63,351 nucleotides of DNA from Acidimicrobiaceae bacterium (GTDB taxonomy: Bacteria; Actinomycetota; Acidimicrobiia; Acidimicrobiales; UBA8190), in assembly GCA_003151955.1 (NCBI GenBank), contig PLZB01000013.1, positions 1 to 63,351 of the forward strand, read 5' to 3'. Below the pieces are notes generated by a model. The model saw only the letters and a program-made list of their open reading frames with translations. It made no database searches and was not told the DNA's origin. The translations under genes and the position numbers were made by a program. Below, in pieces: positions 9,049 to 17,544 of the stretch. Position 1 is the stretch's first letter; each line of letters begins with the position of its first letter.

Positions 9049-10366
9049 GGAGCCGACGGTGGCTGAGGAGTTCGACGTCGTCGTGGTCGGGGCCGGGCCG
9101 GCCGGGTCGGCTGCCGCCCTGGTCCTGGCCCGGGCCGGGAAGTCGGTCTGCCTTCTCGAGCGGGGCCCCTTCCCGGGGTCCAAGAACATGTACGGGGGGG
9201 TGATCTACCCCCGGATCCTCGACGGGCTGATCCCGAACTGGTGGGAGGAGGCCCCCGTCCAGCGCTGGGTGACCCGGCGGGCCACCATGGTCCTGACCGG
9301 GACCCAGAGCCTCACCGTCGACTACCGGACCGAGGCCTGGGGCCGGCCCCCCTACAACGGGGCCACCGCCTACCGGCCCGACTTCGACGCCTGGCTGGCC
9401 GGCAAGGCCGTCGAGGCCGGGGCCGTCCTGGCCTGCGAGACCACCGCCACCGGGCTCCTCGGGGCCCCCGGGAAGGGGGGGATCCGGGGGGTCCGGACGG
9501 ACCGCCCCGGGGGGGAGATCGGGGCCCGGCTGGTCATCGCCTGCGACGGGGTCAACTCCCTGCTGGCCAAGGAGGCCGGGATCTACGGGAAGGCCGACCC
9601 CCACCACTTCACCCTGGGGGCCAAGGAGACCCTGGCCCTCCCGGCCCGGGTCATCGAGGAGCGGTTCGGCCTGGCCGAGCACGAGGGGGCCGACTTCGAG
9701 ATCGTGGGCTGCACCGAGGGGGTGGCCGGAGGGGGATTCCTCTACACCAACCGGGAGACGGTCTCGGTCGGGGTCGTCCTCCACCTCCCCGAGCTGGCCG
9801 CCTCGAAGAAGCGGCCCGAGGAGATCATCGCCTCGATGAAGGCCAACCCGGTCATCGCCCCCCTGGTGGCCGGGGGGGAGCTCGTCGAGTACTCGGCCCA
9901 TCTCATCCCGGAGGGGGGCTGGGTCATGCTCCCCGGACTGGTGGCCGACGGGATGCTCGTGGCCGGGGATGCCGCCGCCCTCTGCCTGGCCGCCGGGATC
10001 TGGCTCGAGGGGGTCAACTTCGCCATCGGCTCGGGGATGGCCGCCGGGGAGACCGCCCTCGAGGCCCTCGACAGCGGGAATGTCTCGGCCCCGGGGCTGG
10101 CCGGCTACCGGAAGCGGCTGGAGGGGAACTTCGTCCTGGCCGACCACCGGAAGCTCCGCCGGGCCCCCCACCTCATGCTCTCCGACCGGGTCCAGCACCG
10201 CTACCCCCAGATGATCTGCAACCTGACCGAGGCCATGTTCACGGTCACCAACCCCGAGCCGAAGAAGGGGATCCTGGCCCATACCCGGATCGAGGCCCGC
10301 CGGGCCGGGGTGCGGCTGGGCCAGCTGGCCCGGGACACCGCCTCGGCGCTGCGGACCTACGGATGA
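9041..10366 (+). CDS. fixC: FixC-type ETF:quinone oxidoreductase flavoprotein
   Basis: A 441-residue FAD protein of the FixC/ETF-QO family. The N-terminal FDVVVVGAGPAGSAAA binds FAD, GPFPGSKNMYGGVIYP is typical of FixC, and LVAGDAAALCLAAG is the second FAD fingerprint. The Fe-S domain found at the C-terminus of mitochondrial ETF-QO is absent and is supplied by the adjacent FixX. It accepts electrons from ETF and passes them to membrane quinone. The start is duplicated: gtggctgaggag occurs at 9041 and again in frame at 9059, so the true start could be six residues shorter. Confidence 0.9.
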   Translation: MAEEPTVAEEFDVVVVGAGPAGSAAALVLARAGKSVCLLERGPFPGSKNMYGGVIYPRILDGLIPNWWEEAPVQRWVTRRATMVLTGTQSLTVDYRTEAWGRPPYNGATAYRPDFDAWLAGKAVEAGAVLACETTATGLLGAPGKGGIRGVRTDRPGGEIGARLVIACDGVNSLLAKEAGIYGKADPHHFTLGAKETLALPARVIEERFGLAEHEGADFEIVGCTEGVAGGGFLYTNRETVSVGVVLHLPELAASKKRPEEIIASMKANPVIAPLVAGGELVEYSAHLIPEGGWVMLPGLVADGMLVAGDAAALCLAAGIWLEGVNFAIGSGMAAGETALEALDSGNVSAPGLAGYRKRLEGNFVLADHRKLRRAPHLMLSDRVQHRYPQMICNLTEAMFTVTNPEPKKGILAHTRIEARRAGVRLGQLARDTASALRTYG

Positions 10367-10379
10367 GGGGGGCGGACCG

Positions 10380-10679
10380 ATGACGGGGCCAGGGCCGATG
10401 CGGGAGTCCTTCGAGGACCGGATGGCGACCGTCGAGTTCCGGGTGGCCCCGACGGCCCACATCACCGTCGACGGGGACTCCTGCCGGGGCTGCAGCACCA
10501 AGGCCTGCGTGACGGCCTGCCCGGCCAACCTCTTCGTCCCCACCGCCGACGGGGGGATCCTCTTCAACTACGAGCAGTGCTTCGAGTGCGGGACCTGCTA
10601 CCTCGTCTGCGACACCGAGGGGGCCATCAGCTGGAGCTACCCCGAGGGAGGCCACGGCGTGGTCTTCCTCCGGAGCTGA
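10380..10679 (+). CDS. fixX: FixX-type ferredoxin-like protein
   Basis: A 99-residue ferredoxin-like partner of FixC. Cys ligands are in CRGCSTKACVTACP (residues ~35-48) and CFECGTCYLVC (~68-78). The C-terminal WSYPEGGHGVVF is typical of FixX. It relays electrons from the FixC FAD to quinone. The ATG at 10380 follows gaggggggcgg. Internal ATGs at 10398 and 10422 could also serve, since the conserved part begins only at ATVEFRV. ETF beta begins 3 bp after its stop. Confidence 0.92.
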   Translation: MTGPGPMRESFEDRMATVEFRVAPTAHITVDGDSCRGCSTKACVTACPANLFVPTADGGILFNYEQCFECGTCYLVCDTEGAISWSYPEGGHGVVFLRS

Positions 10680-10682
10680 CCC

Positions 10683-11582
10683 GTGGCCCCGACCGATCCC
10701 GGGCCCGGCCCGGTCCTGGTGGCCCGGAAATGGGTCGACCGCCGGCCCACCGTCGACCTCCTCACCGGAGAGGTCTCCACCGACCCGAGGTCCTCGGGGG
10801 CCTCCGAGGCCGACGAGGCCGCCCTGGAGTGGGGACTCCGGCTGGCCGGGGTCTGGGGGGTCGGGGTCCTGGCCGTCACCGCCGGCCCCCCCGACGCCGA
10901 GGCCGTCCTCCGGCCCGCCCTGGCCGCCGGGGCGGGCGGGGCCGTCCGGATCGACCTCACGAGCCCCCCCGGCCACCTGGCCGGCGGGGCCCCCTCGAGC
11001 CGGGCCGTGGCCTCGGCCCTGGCCCTCGTGGCCCGGACAGCCGGATCCCGGATGGTCCTCTGCGGGGACCTCAGCCTGGACCGGGGCTCGGGAGCCGTCC
11101 CCGCCTTCCTGGCCGGGGAGCTCGGCGCCGCCCAGGGCCTCGGCCTCGTCTCCCTCGCCCCCGACCCCGACCGGCCCGGCCACCTCGGCGCCTGGCGACG
11201 GCTCGACGGGGGCCGCCGGGAGGAGCTCGCCCTGGCCCCACCCTGGGTCTGCTCGGTCGAGGGAGGGACGGCCCGGCTCCGGCGGGCCGAGCTGGCCGGG
11301 GTCCTCGCCGCCGGCCGGGCCCCCGTCGAGGTCGTCACGGCCGAGACCTCCGGACCGGCCCCGCCCCACCCCGCCCGGACCGGGCCGGGCCGGCCCCGGA
11401 CCCATCTCCTGACCGGCCCCGACCCCACCGCCGACGCCCGGCACCGGATCCTGGCCCTCACCGGGGCCCTGGTGGAGCGGACCCCGCCCCTGACCCTGAC
11501 CCTCGGTCCCGGGGAAGGCGCCGACCGGATCCTCGAGGCCCTCCGGGCCTGGGGGGAGCTCCCCGGGGAGGAGTTCCCGTGA
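10683..11582 (+). CDS. etfB: Electron transfer flavoprotein beta subunit (mycofactocin-associated)
   Basis: A 299-residue ETF-beta/FixA-like protein. It has an early VLVARKWVDRRPTVD-type strand, DEAALEWGLRLA, AVTAGPPDAEAVLRPALAAGA and a nucleotide-binding MVLCGDLSLDRGSGAVPAFLAGELG. The C-terminus (~220-299) is Pro- and Arg-rich and poorly conserved. GTG start, 3 bp after fixX; the stop overlaps mftE (GTGA). The order alpha, FixC, FixX, beta is unusual, since alpha and beta are normally adjacent. All parts of an ETF-to-quinone chain are nevertheless present in one operon. Confidence 0.85.
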   Translation: MAPTDPGPGPVLVARKWVDRRPTVDLLTGEVSTDPRSSGASEADEAALEWGLRLAGVWGVGVLAVTAGPPDAEAVLRPALAAGAGGAVRIDLTSPPGHLAGGAPSSRAVASALALVARTAGSRMVLCGDLSLDRGSGAVPAFLAGELGAAQGLGLVSLAPDPDRPGHLGAWRRLDGGRREELALAPPWVCSVEGGTARLRRAELAGVLAAGRAPVEVVTAETSGPAPPHPARTGPGRPRTHLLTGPDPTADARHRILALTGALVERTPPLTLTLGPGEGADRILEALRAWGELPGEEFP

Positions 11583-12289
11583 CGGACCTGGCCTCCCTCT
11601 CCTGGCCGGAGCTGGCCGAGCGGGCCGCCGGGAGCATCCTGGCCGTCCCGGTTGGATCGACCGAGCAGCACGGCCCCCACCTCCCCCTGGCCACCGACAC
11701 CCTCCTGGCCGGGGCCCTGGCCGAGGGCCTGGCCGGCTGCCGCCCCGACGTCCTCGTCGCCCCCGCCCTCCCCTACGGCTCCTCCGGGGAGCATGCCGGC
11801 TTCCCCGGGACCCTCTCCATCGGCCGGGAGGCCCTCGAGCTGGTGGTCCTCGAGCTGGTCCGGTCGGCCGACGCCTTCGCCGGGGTCGTCCTCGTCTCCG
11901 GCCACGGGGGGAACGCCGACCCCCTCGACCGGGCCGCCCGGACCGCCACCGCCGAGGGCCGGTCCGTCCTGGTCTGGGCCCCCCGGGCCGCCAGCCTGGC
12001 CGGCCTCGGGGACCGGCCCCCCGACGGCCACGCCGGCTGGGTCGAGACCTCCATCCTCCTCGACCTCGCCCCGGGCACCGTCCGGTCCAGCCGGGCCGAG
12101 GCGGGGAACCCCCGGCCCCTGGCCGAGCTGGCCGGGGAGCTCCGGACCGGAGGGGTGGCCGCCGTCAGCCCCAACGGGGTCCTCGGGGACCCGGCCGGGG
12201 CCGGCCCCGAGCTGGGCCGGGCCTGTCTCGAGGCCCTCCTCGCCGATCTCGCCGCCACCGTGGCGGCCCGGTTCGGAGAACCCCGGTGA
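11579..12289 (+). CDS. mftE: Mycofactocin peptidase MftE (creatininase family)
   Basis: A 236-residue creatininase-fold metallopeptidase that releases the crosslinked C-terminal dipeptide (AHDP) from MftC-modified MftA. Metal and active-site motifs are intact: PVGSTEQHGPHLPLATDT near residue 25, YGSSGEHAGFPGTLS near 65, VSGHGGN near 104 and HAGWVETS near 150. The GTG start is within the etfB stop, and it overlaps the SDR gene by 4 bp. Family length is ~230-260 residues, so the gene is complete. Confidence 0.95.
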   Translation: MTDLASLSWPELAERAAGSILAVPVGSTEQHGPHLPLATDTLLAGALAEGLAGCRPDVLVAPALPYGSSGEHAGFPGTLSIGREALELVVLELVRSADAFAGVVLVSGHGGNADPLDRAARTATAEGRSVLVWAPRAASLAGLGDRPPDGHAGWVETSILLDLAPGTVRSSRAEAGNPRPLAELAGELRTGGVAAVSPNGVLGDPAGAGPELGRACLEALLADLAATVAARFGEPR

Positions 12290-13101
12290 CGGCCCCGACC
12301 GGAGAGGCCGCCGGGGTGCCCGTGGCCCTCGTCACCGGGGCGGCCCGGGGCATCGGGGCCGCCGTCGCCCTCCGGCTGGCCCGGGCCGGCTGGAACCTCG
12401 TCCTTGTCGACGCCGGCGCTGACGACCCCGCCCTGGCCTACCCCCTGGCCTCCCCGGCCGAGCTCGAGGCGGTGGTGGCGGCCTGCGGGGAGGACCGGGC
12501 CGTCGGGGTCCTCGGGGACGTCCGGGACCAGGCCGCCCTCGACGGCGCCGTGGCCCTGGCCCTCGACCGCTTCGGGGGGCTCGACGCCGCCGTGGCCGGA
12601 GCCGGGGCCGTGGCCGGGGGCCCGAACCTCTGGGAGGGCTCCGACCAGCTCTTCGAGGCCATGGTCGGGATCAACCTCGAGGGGGTCTGGCGGACGGCCC
12701 GGGCCGCCGTCCCCGCCCTCCTGGCCCGCCCCGAGCCCCGCCGGGGCCGGTTCGTCGCCGTCGCCTCGGCCGGGGGGACGATGGGGCTCCCCCGGCTGGC
12801 CGCCTACTCGGCCGCCAAGCACGGGGTCATCGGCCTGGTCCGGAGCCTCGCCGCCGAGCTCGGCCCCTTCGGGGTCACGGCAAACGCCGTCGCCCCCGGC
12901 TCCACCGACACCGCCATGCTGGCCGCCTCGGCCGCCGTCTACGGCCTCGAGGACCCCGGGGAGTTCGCCCGGCACCACCTCCAGCCCCGGCTCCTCGATC
13001 CCGACGAGGTCGCCGCCCTGGTGGCCTGGCTCTGCGGCCCCGAGAGCAGCGGGGTGACCGGGGCCGTCCTCCCCGTCGACGCCGGGATGACAGCGGGCTG
13101 A
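12286..13101 (+). CDS. Mycofactocin-associated SDR-family oxidoreductase
   Basis: A 271-residue short-chain dehydrogenase. The cofactor motif TGAARGIG is at ~18-25. The catalytic triad is Ser161, Tyr174 and Lys178 (YSAAK), and the C-terminus ends GAVLPVDAGMTAG. After the first beta-alpha-beta unit there is an insertion (ADDPALAYPLASPAELEAV). Insertions here are a signature of SDRs tied to mycofactocin, thought to help hold a non-exchangeable NAD. It probably oxidises an alcohol and hands electrons to mycofactocin. It is the last gene of the operon and faces the convergent bpX operon across 14 bp. The substrate is unknown. Confidence 0.88.
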   Translation: MTAPTGEAAGVPVALVTGAARGIGAAVALRLARAGWNLVLVDAGADDPALAYPLASPAELEAVVAACGEDRAVGVLGDVRDQAALDGAVALALDRFGGLDAAVAGAGAVAGGPNLWEGSDQLFEAMVGINLEGVWRTARAAVPALLARPEPRRGRFVAVASAGGTMGLPRLAAYSAAKHGVIGLVRSLAAELGPFGVTANAVAPGSTDTAMLAASAAVYGLEDPGEFARHHLQPRLLDPDEVAALVAWLCGPESSGVTGAVLPVDAGMTAG

Positions 13102-13115
13102 CGGGGGGAGCGGGC

Positions 13116-15584
13116 TCAGATCGTGGTCCGGACCGAGGGGAGTCGGACCTTCCGGTTCCTGTCGTAGCGCTCGATCCGGCCCAGCTCGTCACCGGTGACA
13201 AGGACACCGTGGTCGAGCCAGGCCGAACAGCCCCCAACCCCCTCCAGCCGGAGCTGATGGACGAAGAGCCGGGACCCCACCCCGGACCGGGGGAGCAGCG
13301 TGACCGCGACCGAGTGCTCAGGCCCGGCCACCCTGGTCACGACTGATTGGAGATCGCCGTCGACCGCACCCGGGCGTGTGTCACCCGTGGGGAGGAGGCC
13401 GTGATCGGGGCCGAAGGGGACCACCTGCTTGCCGGTGGCTCTGAAGGACGGCAGGTCGTAGTGGGTCCGGACCACCTGGTGTCCCTTGTCGTAACCACCC
13501 CAGTCGAGGGTTCCCACGGAGAGCGCCGTGGCCGATCGGCTGAGAGCGACAATCGGGCCACCGGTCTCCTCCAGCTTCCAGATGGCGGCCGGGCCGTCGG
13601 CGATGAGATCGAGCATCCAGAGGTCGGGACCGGCGGCGACGAACCAGTTGGCCCCGTCGTAGCTCCCGGCCCACAGGTCGGCGGGAATCTCCCCGAAGAC
13701 GGTGTGGCGGCGACCGACAAGATCGAGGACCCACACCGTGACCTGGCCCGGAACCGTCTGGCGGATGGCCAGGAGCCGGCCGCCGTGGTCGGCCGGCACG
13801 ATCCGCTGGGCCGGGACGTCGAAGGAGAACAGGGGACGGCCGTCGGGGTGGAGGATCGCCACCCCGGCGCCCCCGAGGGCCAGAGCCATCCTGCCGCCGG
13901 GCAGGACCCTGGCATCGAGAACGGGGGTGAGACCCCGGTCGGCCGCCTCCACGACCACCGTGCCGCCGACGCGACCTGGCGCCGGAGACGGCCCGGCCGG
14001 AGGGAGGTCGGCCCTGAGGAGCCCGTCCCCGGTCAGCGCCACCAGCGCCTCGAGGTCCTTCCGCCCGCAGCCCTCCACCAGGAGCCTCCGGACCAGAGGC
14101 CGCAGCGACAGGGGGTGATCAACCGGGGCTGGGCGCCGGCCCCGGAGAAGCTCGTCAGTCAGGACCCGCCGTTCCTCCCCAGCCTCGGGATCATCGACCA
14201 CGAGGTCGAGAACAGGATTGGGTGCGGTGTCGCCGGACCGGAGCTGGCGAGCCAGGAGGCGGGCCCGGACCGCCCCCCCGTCAGCCAGGCCGAGACTGAA
14301 GGCCCGGGCCCGGATGAGCCCGGAGGCCTTGTCGTCGAGCGGGCTGAGGACGTCGACGGCGCCCACGAGATCACCGGCGGCAAGAAGCTGCCCGGCCCAG
14401 GTCGTCCTGAACGTGGTGGCGGTGGCGCTGTCGCCGGCCTTCTCGAGCCGGGTGATGGCAGGCCCGAAACAACTGTGCCTCCGGGCCACGGCGAGCGCCC
14501 GGGGACGGTTCCCGGCCAGCCACCACAGCCGGACCACCAGGGACGGGTCGGGGCTCCGGGCCTCAGCCAGCCGGGCCACCAACTCCAGCTCACCGTGGCG
14601 CTCGAGGTACGCGCAGGCCTCCTCGGTCGCATCCAGGAGGTCGGCCAAGACGAAGGCGGCGTCCCGGATCCGACCGTCGCGGTCCAGACGCTCGTAGACC
14701 CGGCGGTACTGCCGGCGGAGTTCCTCCCGGACCTCGGGTGGGAGCTGGACCGAGCGGGTCCCCCTGGCCGGGAACGGCTCGATCCGGAGATCGTCGCGGG
14801 GGCGTGGGACCGTCCAGGATCGGAGCTCGCCCTTGCCGCCCATGGGGATGGCTCGCCGGAGGGCCTCGTCGATCCGATCCGTCTCGAAGAGCCGCTGGAG
14901 CTCCCGGACGTAACGGCCCTGGGCCCTCCTCCGGCGCCGGGTGCCCCCGAGGAGCGAGCCGAGCCGATCGGCCAGGGTCGGTCCCCTGGCCTTGGCCGGC
15001 CCCGGACGTCCCCCCTGGGGATTGGCCTCCCTGCCCCGCCGGGACGGCCCCGACCCCGCCCTTCGACGGCGCCTGCCCTCGAGCCTCTCCAGCCGCCGGC
15101 GGCTCCGGGCATCGGGGGGACCGAGTCCGGCCAGCTCCGACCGGGTGTCGAAGGGAGTGGCAGACTGGACGGCGGGGAGGGGGACCGGAGGCGGTGGCTT
15201 CGGCACCGGATTCCGCAAGACCCGCCACCCCGACAGGTCGAGGAGGTCCGCAGGATCGACAGCGCCGAGGACGGGGTGGGAGCGAGGGGACCCGCCTTCC
15301 ATCAACACCACCTCCACGTTGGTCCCCGCCGGTGGACCAGCGGCCAGGGCATGACCGTCGAAGGCAACGAGCCGGACCCCGGCATCGATGAGCGGGATGC
15401 CGGGAGCCCTCTGGCAGTCGACCCGCCGGGGAATCCCGAACCGGAGGAGGAACCTGCCGTCGTCGAGGCGGTCGAGACGCGCTCCCCGGTCCCAGAGCGC
15501 CACGATCCGCTCCGCCGGGGCCGTTGCCGGGAGGACGAGGGCTCCGATCCTGCGTTGCCCCCGCAGGACGAGCTCGATCCTCAT
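13116..15584 (-). CDS. bpX6-domain and beta-propeller protein of a MoxR-vWA-propeller system
   Basis: An 822-residue protein. Residues ~1-115 match the bpX6 domain as I know it (VLRGQRRIGALVLPAT, ARLDRLDDGRFLLRFG, RVDCQRAPGIPLI). An Arg-rich linker (~205-255) and an alpha-helical region (~255-430: FVLADLLDATEEACAYLER, VVRLWWLAGN) follow. The last ~390 residues form repeated beta strands typical of a propeller (GGAGVAILHPDGRPLFSFD and similar). The ATG at 15584 overlaps the stop of the vWA gene. It is the last gene of a four-gene operon. The family is associated with predicted conflict or cell-surveillance systems; the target is unknown. Confidence 0.8.
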   Translation of the reverse strand: MRIELVLRGQRRIGALVLPATAPAERIVALWDRGARLDRLDDGRFLLRFGIPRRVDCQRAPGIPLIDAGVRLVAFDGHALAAGPPAGTNVEVVLMEGGSPRSHPVLGAVDPADLLDLSGWRVLRNPVPKPPPPVPLPAVQSATPFDTRSELAGLGPPDARSRRRLERLEGRRRRRAGSGPSRRGREANPQGGRPGPAKARGPTLADRLGSLLGGTRRRRRAQGRYVRELQRLFETDRIDEALRRAIPMGGKGELRSWTVPRPRDDLRIEPFPARGTRSVQLPPEVREELRRQYRRVYERLDRDGRIRDAAFVLADLLDATEEACAYLERHGELELVARLAEARSPDPSLVVRLWWLAGNRPRALAVARRHSCFGPAITRLEKAGDSATATTFRTTWAGQLLAAGDLVGAVDVLSPLDDKASGLIRARAFSLGLADGGAVRARLLARQLRSGDTAPNPVLDLVVDDPEAGEERRVLTDELLRGRRPAPVDHPLSLRPLVRRLLVEGCGRKDLEALVALTGDGLLRADLPPAGPSPAPGRVGGTVVVEAADRGLTPVLDARVLPGGRMALALGGAGVAILHPDGRPLFSFDVPAQRIVPADHGGRLLAIRQTVPGQVTVWVLDLVGRRHTVFGEIPADLWAGSYDGANWFVAAGPDLWMLDLIADGPAAIWKLEETGGPIVALSRSATALSVGTLDWGGYDKGHQVVRTHYDLPSFRATGKQVVPFGPDHGLLPTGDTRPGAVDGDLQSVVTRVAGPEHSVAVTLLPRSGVGSRLFVHQLRLEGVGGCSAWLDHGVLVTGDELGRIERYDRNRKVRLPSVRTTI

Positions 15585-17191
15585 CGTCCACCGGCGAGAT
15601 CGGCACCGAAGGGATCGGGCTCCCACGAGAAGAGCAGCTGGCCGGTCCGCCAGGACAGGACCTTGACCCGGCCGTCGACGGTCCGATAGGCGAGGACCGG
15701 CTTCTGGTGGTGGACCGTGGCGTCGACGATGGCCGTCTCGGACCGCCCGATCACAGACCGGTCCGCCCCGGTGGTACCGACGGCCACGATCTGACGGTCG
15801 TCCTCGATCTGCAGAAGCTGGATGCCCCCGTGATCGGGGCTCCGGACGGCGGCAAGAACCCGAGTCCCTTCCACACCTCGGACGAACCATTGCTCGGTCC
15901 CGGATCGGACCATCTGGCCACTGCCTGCGGCGGAGAGGACGACCTCGAAGGGTGGGGACCCCCAACGCCGTCCCTCTTCGTCTGGGCCGACGCGCATCAC
16001 GCCGTCACCATGGACGAGTAGCCGGTCTGCCACCCGGATCTGCAGCGTCTCCCCCATCTTCCGGACCGTTCCCAGCGGGTCCCCTGCGACGGTCGACGGG
16101 ACCGGCTCCGACAACCGGATCCGACCCTCGGGGATCCTCTGTCCCCTGGCTCCACCGACCCGGTTGACGACGACGGCGGTCCCCCCGTCGACGAAGGTGG
16201 CGGTGATGAGGGCGCGGGAGATCCGGCCGGCGGCAGCCGCCGGACCGAAGGTGGAGAGGCCCCCCACGAGTCGGGCCCGCTGGTCGGGCAGGTTGACCGA
16301 ATTCGGGGCGGGGAACATGACGACAGCGCCGCCGGTCCCGGCTCGGGCCAGGACCTTGTTGCCGGCATGGTCGAAGACCAGATTCGAGGTGGGCGCCATG
16401 GTGGCCGGCGAGCGGTGAGCGGGACCCGAGATGAGGCCGGTGGGATCCCGAAGCAACCGGATGGAGGCCGCTGGAGGGGGAAGGGGGATCACTCCGCGGC
16501 GGCGGCTGGCCCGACGCCGATCGACCAGGACCGCCTCCACCGAGTCAGACGCCCCGCGCAGGAGGAGCTGGCGGACGACCCCGAACTCGGTGGGGGACAC
16601 CACGAGGCAGTCGTCGAGGAGGGCGTCGACAGGTGGATGCGTCGGGGGACCCACCGCCGTTCGACTCTCGACCAGCCGGCGGAGATCCTCGGGGGTACGC
16701 AACACGTACCGGGCGTCGTTCTGGAGCGTGCCCCAATGCAGCTCGGAACCGGCTTCCGCCGCCCTTCGGGCCAGGGCCACCAGACACGCCAGGTGGACGA
16801 GGCGGGGGGCGCCGAGCTGGTCGGGCCCCGAGTCGAAGAGCACCAGGGTCGTCCGGGCCCGCTTTCGGCTCGTCTGGGCCCGCTTGAGGAAGCTGAGCTC
16901 CCGCTGGCTGTACCGGCGGACGAACTCATCCGGCTCCTCCCCCACCATGAGCCACTCGGAAGCGAGCAGGTGCTCCAGATCCCCGGTTCGGTCGATCCCG
17001 TCGTATCCGTCAGGATCTCCGCCGAGATCCTCAGCCGGCGTCCCCTCGTCGAGCATCCGGTCCAGGGCGAGGATGGCCGGCTCGAGGCTCCGGAGGAGCG
17101 CCGTGGCCACGAGGGAATCGATGGCTGCCATCGTGGGGGCGGCCTCCGGCCTCATCGGCACCGGTGGAAGAGGGATCGGCCGGGAGGTCAT
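15581..17191 (-). CDS. vWA-domain protein with C-terminal propeller, ternary-system component
   Basis: A 536-residue protein. After an N-terminal helical region (~20-110) comes a vWA-type domain, TTLVLFDSGPDQLGAPRLVHLA (D120-x-G in place of a classic DxSxS), then LARRAAEAGSELHWG. From ~300 onwards are beta-rich repeats (NLVFDHAGNKVLARAG, ALITATFVDGGTAVVV) that look like propeller blades. The start at 17191 overlaps the stop of the 118-residue gene, and the stop overlaps the bpX6 gene. In the ternary system the vWA protein is thought to act with the MoxR ATPase as a remodelling module. Confidence 0.78.
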   Translation of the reverse strand: MTSRPIPLPPVPMRPEAAPTMAAIDSLVATALLRSLEPAILALDRMLDEGTPAEDLGGDPDGYDGIDRTGDLEHLLASEWLMVGEEPDEFVRRYSQRELSFLKRAQTSRKRARTTLVLFDSGPDQLGAPRLVHLACLVALARRAAEAGSELHWGTLQNDARYVLRTPEDLRRLVESRTAVGPPTHPPVDALLDDCLVVSPTEFGVVRQLLLRGASDSVEAVLVDRRRASRRRGVIPLPPPAASIRLLRDPTGLISGPAHRSPATMAPTSNLVFDHAGNKVLARAGTGGAVVMFPAPNSVNLPDQRARLVGGLSTFGPAAAAGRISRALITATFVDGGTAVVVNRVGGARGQRIPEGRIRLSEPVPSTVAGDPLGTVRKMGETLQIRVADRLLVHGDGVMRVGPDEEGRRWGSPPFEVVLSAAGSGQMVRSGTEQWFVRGVEGTRVLAAVRSPDHGGIQLLQIEDDRQIVAVGTTGADRSVIGRSETAIVDATVHHQKPVLAYRTVDGRVKVLSWRTGQLLFSWEPDPFGADLAGGR

Positions 17192-17544
17192 GAGGAGAGG
17201 ACGATCACGTCGACGCCCTGGTCCCCTGGCAGGAGGACACAGGGCCCGGAATCGGCCCCCACCATCCGGCGGACCCCAGCCATGAGCAGGTCGGCGGGGA
17301 CGGCTGGGATCCGGACCGTCGGCACGAGGAGGCCCGGTGCTCCGAGGAGGGCCCCGAGGTAGACCACACCGTCGATCCAGGGGAGGTCCTCGGCCCGAAC
17401 CACCGTCCATGGTTCGACCCGGTCGACGCGGACGTCGGGGCGGCCGATGACATGTTCGCTCAGCAGGTCCCCGACCCCGTCCCGGCCGGCAACCGCAACT
17501 GCCTCCAGCGGGGAGCCCGGGGCGATCCAGGCCATCAAGGTCAT
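17188..17544 (-). CDS. Small uncharacterised protein in the MoxR-vWA-propeller operon
   Basis: A 118-residue protein that I do not recognise. It begins MTLMAWIAPGSPLEAV and contains VVYLGALLGAPGLLVPTVRIP and a C-terminal VLLPGDQGVDVIVLSS. It is strongly alternating hydrophobic, so probably alpha/beta, with no Cys and no signal peptide. The start (17544) overlaps the MoxR stop and the end overlaps the vWA start, so it is clearly part of the operon. It could be one of the small bpX accessory domains described for these systems, but I cannot tell which. Confidence 0.75.
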   Translation of the reverse strand: MTLMAWIAPGSPLEAVAVAGRDGVGDLLSEHVIGRPDVRVDRVEPWTVVRAEDLPWIDGVVYLGALLGAPGLLVPTVRIPAVPADLLMAGVRRMVGADSGPCVLLPGDQGVDVIVLSS

